From assembly GCA_027579435.1 (NCBI GenBank), contig JANBPK010001473.1, forward strand, positions 62,001 to 126,000: a DNA stretch of 64,000 nucleotides, in the 5' to 3' direction. The notes beneath the pieces are model-generated. The model was not told the DNA's origin and did no database searches. It worked only from the letters and a program-made list of their open reading frames with translations. The stretch comes from Candolleomyces eurysporus. Lineage: Eukaryota; Basidiomycota; Agaricomycetes; Agaricales; Psathyrellaceae. Below, piece after piece: positions 21,043 to 30,155 of the stretch. Made by a program: the position numbers and the translations under genes. The first letter of the stretch is position 1, and each line of letters begins with the position of its first letter.

Positions 21043-22992
21043 ATGGACTCACCATTCTCAGAGTGTCTGAACTCAAGCTACACTCCTTCAGACGCCGAGA
21101 TACCGCTAATCAAGGCACTCATCCAACAAAAGCTCGATGTTCTAGGTAGCATCGACAAGGAGATCAAGGATCTTGAAGACTCCCTGGCAGCCCTGAAGGC
21201 TCGACGGAAAGTCAACAAGACCTTCATCCGGAAACATCAGGCCCTAATTGCCCCCATAAAGCTACTTCCACCCGACATTCTTTCAACAATGTTTCTCGCA
21301 TGTCTCCCCGTTATCGACTGCACGGAGGCAGCCATGACGCCCAACCATCCAGCAGTGGTGATAAGCCAGGTTTGCCGCCAGTGGCGACAACTCGCTTTCG
21401 ACACACCTTTGTTGTGGTCCAGGATACAATTGATTCTCCCTAACGTCAGTTACAATCCCTACTATCCCCCCGACGAGGCAGAACGTATGAACGGGGAAAC
21501 CGCAGCCCTCTTCGATTCAGTCGTTCAGCGCCTATTCAACGCGACCACGATCTGGCTGAGTCGTTCTAAAGGCTGCCCTCTGTCAATCTTCATGGAAGCG
21601 TCCGAGAGCATTGCTGGAGGATTGGACAGATTGCAGTTGAGGACATTAGAAGGCTCAGTACTCACGGGCTTGGGAAAGCTTGTGAGCCTATTGCTCTGCG
21701 AGTCCAAGCGATGGGAGCAAGTCAGATTCAAATTTGCGATCGTTGGCAATAACCCCGAGTCCCCGTTGAGTCAGCTCCTCTTCCTTACCCCTCGAGACGT
21801 CCCTATCCTTCGTAAGGCCTCGATCGTGATCAGCCCTTTGGAAATACTCCTCGACCTACCGATAAATCCCAGTGTGGGGTCGGAACCTACGAGATTCTGG
21901 GATGGGATCTCGATGGGTACCATACATGGACAGGCACTGCAGTCATTGACGCTGGCCTGCCCCAAGAATGCTACGAAGTTGAAGGCGTTGCGGGTGAATT
22001 GGGCTGGGTTGACCGAGCTCTCGCTGCGACCTTACACGTTGAACTTCGGGCGGAAAGGGATAACTTACCTGACCGCAGACGAAGCACTGACTTTGCTCAG
22101 TTTATGTCCGAACCTGAAACGGTGTAACCTCGCCCTCGGAAATGGATCCCTTCCCTCAGACTGGGGGGCTCCGTCTGCTTGGGATCCATCGACAACGCCA
22201 CTACTCGCACCGGTTCGAGACGATAGGCCATTATGTCGCCTTCCCCATCTACATTCCTTATTTCTTCGGGATGATAGAATTCGGGCAGATAGTCTGGCTT
22301 CTGCTCTCGATCTTCCTGCCCTTCGCTCCTTCACCCAGATTTGTCAAGATCAGGTAGTGTGGAACACGGTCCCCTTGGTGGAGTGGGTCCAGCGGTTCGG
22401 ACATACTATCACCAGCATCGATTACAAGCACGACGGTGTGCCTCAACACACTGTTGAGAGATGCTTGGAGGAACTTCCAAACCTTATCAGTCTCACTATA
22501 CGCTCCCCATTCTTGCGGGGCTGGGGTACAATTCCGGTGCTGGGAACAGCGGGAGACGACTCCTTCTTGAGAAGACTCACTCCCAAGATGACTGAGGACG
22601 GGGACACCGTGGCTGTAGCCCCGGGTTGCTTGTGTCCTAAGCTGGAGAATTTGGCTCTGAGCTCCTTCTTGTACTCGGCTCCTAATCATCTCGTGTTCAG
22701 CGAAGAGAGTGTACTAGAATTTTTGACAAGCAGAGCAAAGGCCAGTTCGACAGCAGTCCCAGAAGGCAGCAGGGTCTCCAAGCTTCGATATGTCTGTGTG
22801 AGGTTTGTAAAACCGAGAGTCACGGACATTGAACAAGAGCTTTCTCGGAGGGGCTTCAATCTCGAGGGGTTTGTTGGGGAATGGAACTATCCTGACCGTA
22901 CCTGGCCGTGTTCATACCTTCAAACCCCTGAGATCAGCGATCTTGCAATGGACGAGTTTTCGAAAGATTCAACCTTGTTGGATTCATACTGA
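21043..22992 (+). CDS. F-box protein, tandem array copy E
   Basis: A single exon of 649 residues, starting MDSPFSECLNSSYTPSDAEI. The helical stretch is VLGSIDKEIKDLEDSLAAL and the F-box core IKLLPPDILSTMFLACLP. It is the most diverged internal copy: the proline-rich segment after SFTQI is missing, running straight to CQDQVVWNTVPLVEW, and the loop GLDRLQLRTLEG differs. It ends MDEFSKDSTLLDSY because the stop used in B-D is lost and translation reads through what is 3' UTR in those copies. The open frame upstream to 20965 is ignored in favour of the shared start. Confidence 0.86.
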   Translation: MDSPFSECLNSSYTPSDAEIPLIKALIQQKLDVLGSIDKEIKDLEDSLAALKARRKVNKTFIRKHQALIAPIKLLPPDILSTMFLACLPVIDCTEAAMTPNHPAVVISQVCRQWRQLAFDTPLLWSRIQLILPNVSYNPYYPPDEAERMNGETAALFDSVVQRLFNATTIWLSRSKGCPLSIFMEASESIAGGLDRLQLRTLEGSVLTGLGKLVSLLLCESKRWEQVRFKFAIVGNNPESPLSQLLFLTPRDVPILRKASIVISPLEILLDLPINPSVGSEPTRFWDGISMGTIHGQALQSLTLACPKNATKLKALRVNWAGLTELSLRPYTLNFGRKGITYLTADEALTLLSLCPNLKRCNLALGNGSLPSDWGAPSAWDPSTTPLLAPVRDDRPLCRLPHLHSLFLRDDRIRADSLASALDLPALRSFTQICQDQVVWNTVPLVEWVQRFGHTITSIDYKHDGVPQHTVERCLEELPNLISLTIRSPFLRGWGTIPVLGTAGDDSFLRRLTPKMTEDGDTVAVAPGCLCPKLENLALSSFLYSAPNHLVFSEESVLEFLTSRAKASSTAVPEGSRVSKLRYVCVRFVKPRVTDIEQELSRRGFNLEGFVGEWNYPDRTWPCSYLQTPEISDLAMDEFSKDSTLLDSY

Positions 22993-24310
22993 TACTAATA
23001 CATGTACCGTCCTATGAATATCCCTTTTTGGAAATACGTGTTGAATTACCTTGCATCAGAGACGGAAATACGCTGCGGTCGGAACGAAGGATCTGAAAGT
23101 GCCTAGGTGTTTTCCGGGAGCTGGTAGTCGGAATTGCACCGTGCCTCCCGCTTCACCACTGGCCTGGACATGGTGGGCCTAAGTTGGAGAGCGAAGGGCA
23201 GCTTCCCTTAGAGTTGGCGAGCTAAAATGTACAACAAGAACACTGTCTTCCCTATTGTAGTGCGTAAGCTGAGCCAGTGACTGCGAGTCTATGCCCTCAG
23301 CATACCAGGAATTCCCGATTGACCCCAGCAGAATAAAGATTCTGCTGGCAATCCGGTTTCACAGCTGGCGCATATAGTCATCCCGAGCGGGGAGAAAGCG
23401 ATCACGAGCAGAGTTTAACGGCGGGAGTATGTCGAATATTTGAAAGAATCAAAGAGTCTTTCCGTTCTCTTCGCTGCGCTTGGTGATGTCTCGACCCCAC
23501 ATACGTTCGTGGATGTCGCGGGCGTTTCTCATCCAGCCCTCGCGTCTGTCTTCAAGTAAATTGGCGACCTGAATATGACCGCCATGTATCTATATTTTAG
23601 AAAACGAGGGTGCAGGAGATAAGTCCCTTTAGTCAGCAGGCGCTCGAGTCTGGAATATTATCTCCCCTTCTCGATGTCCAATGCTCCGATTCAGCCCTTG
23701 TTCGATTTACTCGAGTCTGCCTGCATTCTAGAGATTGTTGACTTTTCCTTGCAGTTCGGTACCCTCGGTCCCCGTGATAGTGAACGCCAATCGCTGGATC
23801 TGCCAGTGAGGCGAAAGGTGTCGGCGTCAGCAACAGGTAGGCGATAGCGACAAAATGCGTCGACTGCAAGACTCAAATTTTGCGACCACATATGAAGACC
23901 CCGCCCAAACTCCCAAGGAATGCGGGCCCGGTAAATTTCTTGTTGTCCTTGGTGCAGAATGCCCAGGGACAGATTTTTTTGGGGATTCGGCACAATACTC
24001 GCGGTGAGGCTGTTCGTCAAAGGTGAGTGGATCAAGGGGATCCATACTTTGTGAACGTACGAACCGTGAATTTTCTAACACATCGCAACGACCTTGAGCT
24101 AACGTGCATTGAGAGGAGAGTGGTACTTATGTGAACCAACATGTCACTCGACTCGGCCGTCGTCACCGCTTTCCCAGGATGCATCTCACACCTGATTGAC
24201 GCCGAACCTGATCAAGAGCCCTTCAAGCTGATTGGTACCACTCACGGTGACTCCGATCCACTTGGCCACCGTCCTCCCACATCGCCGCTGCCACCTCCAT
24301 CTGTTTGCCT
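22993..24310. repeat. array spacer E-F
   Basis: The first block (CATCAGAGACGGAAATACGC near 23047) and a diverged second block (ATCACGAGCAGAGTTTAACG near 23400) are present. The ACGCATCGAGG block is mostly missing. In its place is a leader with ATG at 24141 opening an MSLDSAVV frame that overlaps the F-box start. Minus-strand frames at 23633-24081 have no recognisable product. Confidence 0.55.
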
Positions 24311-26293
24311 ATGGACTCGCCATTCTCAGAATATTTGAACTCAAGCTATATTCCGTCAGACGCCGAAACACCGCTAATCAGGGCTCTCATCCAACAAAAG
24401 CTCGATGTCATAGGCAGCATCGACAAAGAGATCAAGGAGGTCGAAGACTCCTTGGCGGCCCTCAAAATTCGACGGAAAGCCACCAAGATCTTCATCCGAA
24501 AACATCAAGCCTTACTTGCCCCCATAAAGCTACTCCCGCCCGACATCCTATCAACGGTGTTTCTCGCATGCCTCCCCCTTATCGAGTGCCCGGAGGCAGC
24601 CATGACACCCAACCATCCAGCAGTGGTGATAAGCCAGGTTTGCCACCACTGGCGACAACTCGCCTTCGACACACCTTTATTGTGGTCCAGGATCCAGTTG
24701 ATTCTCCCCAATGTCAATTGCAATCCCTATTTCCCCCTCGACGAGGCAGACCGTGTGAACGGGGAAACCGCAGCCCTCTTCGATTCAGTCGTTCAGCGCC
24801 TATTCGACACGACCGCGATCTGGCTGGGTCGTTCCAAAGACTGCCCTCTGACCATCTTCATGGATGCGTCCGAGAGCGCTGCTGGAGGAGTTGACCTATC
24901 CCAGTTGAGGACTTTAGAAGGCTCAGTACTCATGGGCTTGGGAAAGCTCGTGGGCCTACTGCTGAGCGAGTCCAAGCGGTGGGAGCAAATCAGGTTCAGA
25001 CTTGCGATCGTTGGCGATAGCTGCAAGTCTCAGTTGAGTCGGCTCCTCTTCCTTACCCCTCAAGACGTTCCCATCCTTCACAAGGCCTCGATTGTGATCA
25101 ACGCCGTGGACATCCTCGAAGCACCACTAAGTCCTATTGTGGGGTCGGAGCCTACGGATTTTTGGGATGGGATTGCGATGGGTACGATACACGGACAGTC
25201 ACTGCAGTCGTTGACGCTGGCCTGCCCCAAGGCTGCTACGAAGTTGAAGGCGTTGCAAGTGAACTGGGGCGGGTTAACCGAGCTCTCACTGAGACCTCAT
25301 ATGTTGGTTTCGGGGCGGAATGGGGTAACTGACTTGACCGCAGACGAAGCACTGAACTTACTCAGGTTATGTCCAAACCTTAAACGGTGTAACCTCGCCA
25401 TCGGAAACGGATCCCTTCACTCAGGTTGGGGGACTCCTCCACCTGTTTGGCGAACTCCACTGCCAGTCGCACCGGTTCAAGAAGATAGGCCAGTATGTCG
25501 CCTCCCCTACCTACATTCCTTGATTCTTCGGGAGGATATTGGCCGGACAGATAGTTTGGCTTCCGCTCTCGATCTTCCTTCCCTTCGCTCCTTCACCCAA
25601 CTTAGTCCTGCCCACTGGCCCAGGCAGGCTCCGCACACGGGCTTCCCCCCTTCCTACTTGAATCCCGAAGAAGAGAGCCTGTGGAATGTAATCCCCTTGG
25701 TGAAGTGGGTCCAACGGTTCGGACATACTATCACCAGCATCGATTTCAAGCACATCGGTGTGCCTCAACATACTGTCGAGAAGTGCTTGGAAGACCTTCC
25801 GAACCTCATCAGTCTGACTATACGCTCCCCATTCTCGGAAAGTTGGAATATGAATACAGCTTCTCCGTGGGCGTTAGGTTCAGGCTGTGACTCCTTTTTG
25901 AAAAGGCTCACTCCTGAGGTGATTGATGATGGAGACACTGTGACCATTATTCCTGGTTTCTTGTGTCCTAAGCTAGAGGATTTGGTTCTGAACTCCTTCT
26001 TAGTGTCGGCTCCCGTGCAGCTGGTGTTTAATGAAGCGAGTGTGTTGGAACTTTTGACTGGTAGAGCAATGGCCAGTTCGAAAACGGTCCCAGAGGTCAG
26101 CAGAGTCTCCAAGCTTCGATATATCAGCCTGGCGTTTGTCGACCCCAAAGTCGTGGACATTGAACAGGAGCTTTCGCGAAGGGGTTTCGATCTCGACGAG
26201 TTTGTTGGGGAATGGAATTATCCTGACCCTTATACGCCGCCTTCATCCCTTCATACCCCTCAGATCTACGATTTTGCGATGGACGAGTTTTAG
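24311..26293 (+). CDS. F-box protein, tandem array copy F
   Basis: A single exon of 660 residues from the ATG of MDSPFSEYLNSSYIPSDAE. An in-frame ATG two codons earlier (24305) could also serve. The helical stretch is VIGSIDKEIKEVEDSLAAL and the F-box core IKLLPPDILSTVFLACLP with VCHHWRQLAFDTPLLW. The leucine-rich region keeps LQSLTLACPKAATKLKALQ and EALNLLRLCPNLKRCNLAIG. The segment SPAHWPRQAPHTGFPPSYLN is related to that of G and H. It ends QIYDFAMDEF. An upstream frame starting at 24141 overlaps its start and could reduce translation. Confidence 0.87.
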   Translation: MDSPFSEYLNSSYIPSDAETPLIRALIQQKLDVIGSIDKEIKEVEDSLAALKIRRKATKIFIRKHQALLAPIKLLPPDILSTVFLACLPLIECPEAAMTPNHPAVVISQVCHHWRQLAFDTPLLWSRIQLILPNVNCNPYFPLDEADRVNGETAALFDSVVQRLFDTTAIWLGRSKDCPLTIFMDASESAAGGVDLSQLRTLEGSVLMGLGKLVGLLLSESKRWEQIRFRLAIVGDSCKSQLSRLLFLTPQDVPILHKASIVINAVDILEAPLSPIVGSEPTDFWDGIAMGTIHGQSLQSLTLACPKAATKLKALQVNWGGLTELSLRPHMLVSGRNGVTDLTADEALNLLRLCPNLKRCNLAIGNGSLHSGWGTPPPVWRTPLPVAPVQEDRPVCRLPYLHSLILREDIGRTDSLASALDLPSLRSFTQLSPAHWPRQAPHTGFPPSYLNPEEESLWNVIPLVKWVQRFGHTITSIDFKHIGVPQHTVEKCLEDLPNLISLTIRSPFSESWNMNTASPWALGSGCDSFLKRLTPEVIDDGDTVTIIPGFLCPKLEDLVLNSFLVSAPVQLVFNEASVLELLTGRAMASSKTVPEVSRVSKLRYISLAFVDPKVVDIEQELSRRGFDLDEFVGEWNYPDPYTPPSSLHTPQIYDFAMDEF

Positions 26294-27318
26294 GAAATTG
26301 ATATTTTCAATCTTGTCGACTTCATATGGATACTAATACATATACTACCCTGTTCTTATATACATAATCCTTTGGGACACATGCGTTGGATCACTTTCTT
26401 CACACATCAAAGACGGAAATATGCTGGGGTTGGAATGAAGAATCTGAAAGTGCCCAGGTGTTTTCCGGGGGCTGGTAGCTGGAATCGAAGCGTGCCTCCC
26501 GCTTGCGCCACTAGTCTGGAACAGGCCGAGCGTGATGGTCCAAGAGGGACGGGCTGCTTCTCTTAGAGTCTGCGACCCCAAATGTTGAGCAAAAGCGTAT
26601 CTTCCCTATCGGAATGCAAACGCGTGAGCCGGTGACTGCGAGTCTATGCACTCAACGTACCACTTCCTGATTGATCTATCACTAGGGTTGCGGACTTCTG
26701 CTGGCAACTATTTCATACGTGAGCGTTTATATTCATCCCAAATGAAGAGAAAGGGATCATGAGCAGGGTTTAACGAGGCGGATGTCGGAGATATGAACAA
26801 ATAATACAGTCTTTCCGTTTTCTTTGCAGCGCTCGATTGTCTCGACCGCACATATATTCGTGGATGTCGCGGGCGTTTCCCATCCAGTCCTAGCGTCTGT
26901 CTTCCAAGTAAATTGGCGACCAGACTGTAGCCACATGTGTTCATATTTTAGAAAACGAGAAGGCAGAAGATAAAGGCGAACCTCACCAGGCACTTGGATC
27001 TGAATGATTAATATTCTTATCACTCCTTGTCTCAATGTCCAAAGCCCCGATTTCCAGCCCTTGTTCGAGTTTGCATAGATCGTAGAGTTCGCTGACTTTT
27101 TTCCTTACCGTTGTACCCCATATCTCGACAAAAACCAACCGTTGGACAGGACGCATCGAGGACGGAGCACGTTACCCTAAACCGAGTCACTACCAGTCAT
27201 CCCTGATTGACGCCAAACTGTCGTTATCAAAAGAGCCCTCTTGATTGCTATCACTCAGTACCACTTCTCTGGTACACCGTCCTCTCACATCGACGCTGCC
27301 ACTTCCATCGCTTCGCCT
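26294..27318. repeat. array spacer F-G
   Basis: All three blocks are present: CATCAAAGACGGAAATATGC near 26406, ATCATGAGCAGGGTTTAACG near 26756, and ACGCATCGAGGACGGAGCAC with GTTACCCTAAACCGAGTCAC near 27152. Minus-strand frames here (26708-27035) resemble frames in spacer G-H only because the DNA is duplicated; no protein family is evident. Confidence 0.65.
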
Positions 27319-29312
27319 ATGGAATCGCCGTTTTCAGAGTATCTGGACTCGGGCTACAGTCCTTCAGACGCCGAGATACCGCTAATCAAGGCTCTCATCC
27401 AACAAAAGCTCGATATCATAGGCAGCATCGACAAAGAGATCAAGGAGGTCGAAGACTCCTTGGCGGCCCTCAAAGCTCGACGGAAAGCCACCAAGATCTT
27501 CATCCGGAAACATCAAGCCTTACTTGCCCCCATAAAGCTACTCCCGCCCGACATCCTATCAACGGTGTTTCTCGCATGTCTCCCCGGTATCGACTGCACG
27601 GAGGCAGCCATGACGCCCAATCATCCAGCAGTGGTGATAAGCCAGGTTTGCCGCCAGTGGCGACAACTCGCTTTCGACACACCTTTGTTGTGGTCCAGGA
27701 TCCAGTTGATTCTCCCCAATGCCAGTTGCGACCCCCTTTTTCCCCCCGACCATTCAGACCGTGTGAACGGAGAAACCGCTGCCCTTTTCGATTTATTCGT
27801 TCAACGCCTATTCGACGCGACCACGATCTGGCTAAATCATTCCAAAGGCTGTCCTCTGACGATCTTCATGGAAGCGTCCGAGACCGCTGGTGGGGGATTT
27901 GACATATCCCAGGTGAGGAGATTAGAAGACTCAATACTCACGGGCTTGGGAAAGCTCGTGAGTCTACTGGTCAGCGAGTCCAAGCGGTGGGAGCAAGTCA
28001 GGTTCAGGCTTTCAATCATTGGCAGTAGCCGCAAGTCCCAGTTGAGTCGGCTCCTCCTCCTTAACCCTCAGGACGTCCCCATCCTTCGCAAGGCCTCGAT
28101 CATTATTAACGCTGTGGAGGTCCTCGAAACACCGATAAGCCCTAGTGTGGGGTCGAAGCCTACAAATTTCTGGGATGAGATCTCGATGGGTACAATACAC
28201 GGACAGGCGCTGCAGTCGTTGACGCTGGCCTGCCCCAAGAACGCTACGAAGTTGAAGGTGTTGCAGGTTAATTGGGGGGGGNTTTGACTGAGCTCTCGTT
28301 GAGACCTCATACGTTAGGTTCGGGACGGAAAGGAGTAACTCACTTGACCGCAGACGAAGCACTGAATTTGCTCAGGTTATGTCCGAACCTGAAACGGTGT
28401 AACCTCGCCATCGGAAACGGATCCCTTAGCTCAGGCTGGGAGACTCCTCCGCTTGTTTGGGTAACGCCACTGCCAGTTGCACCAGTTCAAGACGATAGGC
28501 CAGTATGTCGCCTCCCCTACCTACATTCCCTGATTCTTCGGGAGGATAGTGGCTGGACAGATAGTCTGGCTTCCGCTCTCGATCTTCCTTCCCTTCGCTC
28601 CTTCACTCAAATTAGTCCTGTTCACTGGCACATGCAGCCTCCGATGGACTTCCCCCCTTCTCATTTGAATCCCGAAGCAGAGAACGTGTGGAACGTAATC
28701 CCCTTGATGAAGTGGGTCCAATGCTTCGGACATTCTATCACCAGCATCGATTTCAAGCACGTCGGTGTGCCTCAACACGCTGTTGAGAAGTGCTTGGAGG
28801 ACCTTCCGAACCTCATCAGACTCACCATACGCTCCCCATTCTTGGAAAGCTGTAATACAAATCCGACTTTGCGGTGGGGCTTAGCTTCAGGCTGTGACTC
28901 CTTCCTGAAAAGGCTCACTCCCGAGGTGACTGAAGATGGGGACATTGTGACCGTAACCCCTGGTTTTTTATGTCCGAAGCTGGAGGATTTGTTTCTGAAC
29001 TCTTCCTTGGTCTCGGTTCCTGCGCAGCTGTTGTTTAATGAAGCGAGTGTGTTGGAACTTATAATAGGCAGAGCAAAGGCTAGTTTGGAAACGGTTCCAG
29101 AAGTCAGCAGGGTCTCAAAACTTCGATATATCAGTGTGGGGTTTGTTCACCCCAAAGTCATGGACATCGAACAGGAGCTTTTACGAAGGAGTTTCAATCT
29201 CGAGGGGTTTGTTGGAGAATGGAATTATCCTGACCCTCCCAGGCCGCGTTCATACCTTCAAACCCCTCAGATTAACGATATCGATTTTGCAATGGACGAT
29301 TTTTTGAAATAG
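27319..29312 (+). CDS. F-box protein, tandem array copy G (frame broken at an N)
   Basis: The start is MESPFSEYLDSGYSPSDAEI, and the N-terminal part including the F-box (IKLLPPDILSTVFLACLP) is open to about 28280. There a G-run followed by N and TTT replaces the GGGGCGGGTTAACC-like sequence of the other copies and shifts the frame by two bases. The second part, from LTELSLRPHTLGSG to MDDFLK, is open and well conserved. Without the two extra bases the protein would be about 663 residues. No other disruption is present and the break sits exactly at an ambiguous base, so I read this as an intact gene damaged in assembly; a true frameshift cannot be excluded from this sequence. Confidence 0.75.
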
Positions 29313-30155
29313 TCAACCTTGTCGAATTCATACGGATACTAATACATATACTACCCTATTCTTAAGGATTATGGACACACTTGTTGGATCCTTTCATCAG
29401 GTTCATCACACATCAAAGACGGAAATGAAGAATCTCAAAGTGCCCAGGTGTTTTTCGGGAGCTTGCAACTGGAATCGATGCGCGCCTCCCACTTGCGTGA
29501 CTCTGGAGGAGGCCGAACGTGATAGGTCCAGGAGGGACGGGCTGCTGAGAGTCTGCGACCCCAAATGTAGAGCNAAAAACGTGTCTTCCCTATCGGAATG
29601 CATACGCGTGGGTTGTTGACTGCGAGTCTATGCACTCAACGTACCAGTATCGATTGATCCGTGACTAGGTTGCAGACTTCTGCTGGCAATGGTCTCATAG
29701 GTGAGCGCACATACTCATCCAGAACGAGGAGAAAGGAACATAAGCAGGGTTTAACGAGGCGGAGGTCGGAAATATGAACAAATGATACAGTCTTTCCGTT
29801 TTCTTCGCAGCGCTCGATTGTCTCGACCCCACATGTGCTCATGAATGTCGCGGGCATTTCCCATCCAGTCCTAGCGTCTGTCTTCCAAGTAAATTGGCGA
29901 TGAGACTGTGGCCACCATGTGTCAATATACCAGAAAAAGGGAGGGAGCTTGCATAGATTGTAGAGTTCGCTGANTTTTTTTCCTTTGCAGTTCGGTGATC
30001 TTGGGGCGCGTTACCCTAAACCGAGTCATCAGTCAGCCTGATTGACGCCGAACCTAAGTGTCGTTATCAAAAGAGCCCTCTTGATTGCTATCACTCAGTA
30101 CCACTTCTCTGGTACACCGTCCCACATCGACGCTGCCACTTCCATCGTTTCGCCT
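29313..30155. repeat. array spacer G-H
   Basis: This is the shortest full spacer. The first block (CATCAAAGACGGAAATGAAG near 29409) has lost part of its sequence, the second is present (CATAAGCAGGGTTTAACGAG near 29739), and the third is reduced to GTTACCCTAAACCGAGTCAT near 30009. The last 80 bp before the ATG almost match those of copy G. Lone Ns occur at 29574 and 29974, beside an A-run and a T-run. Confidence 0.65.

Noticed and set aside
9329..28778. Repeated minus-strand open frames inside the F-box genes (for example 9329-9718, 13376-13795, 16285-16674, 25765-26160)
   Set aside because: They recur at the same place only because the sense-strand genes are homologous. They show no own start context, and their conservation follows the sense codons.
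26708..29857. Minus-strand frames in F-box spacers as small genes
   Set aside because: Frames and stops are not preserved between spacers, and no family is recognised.
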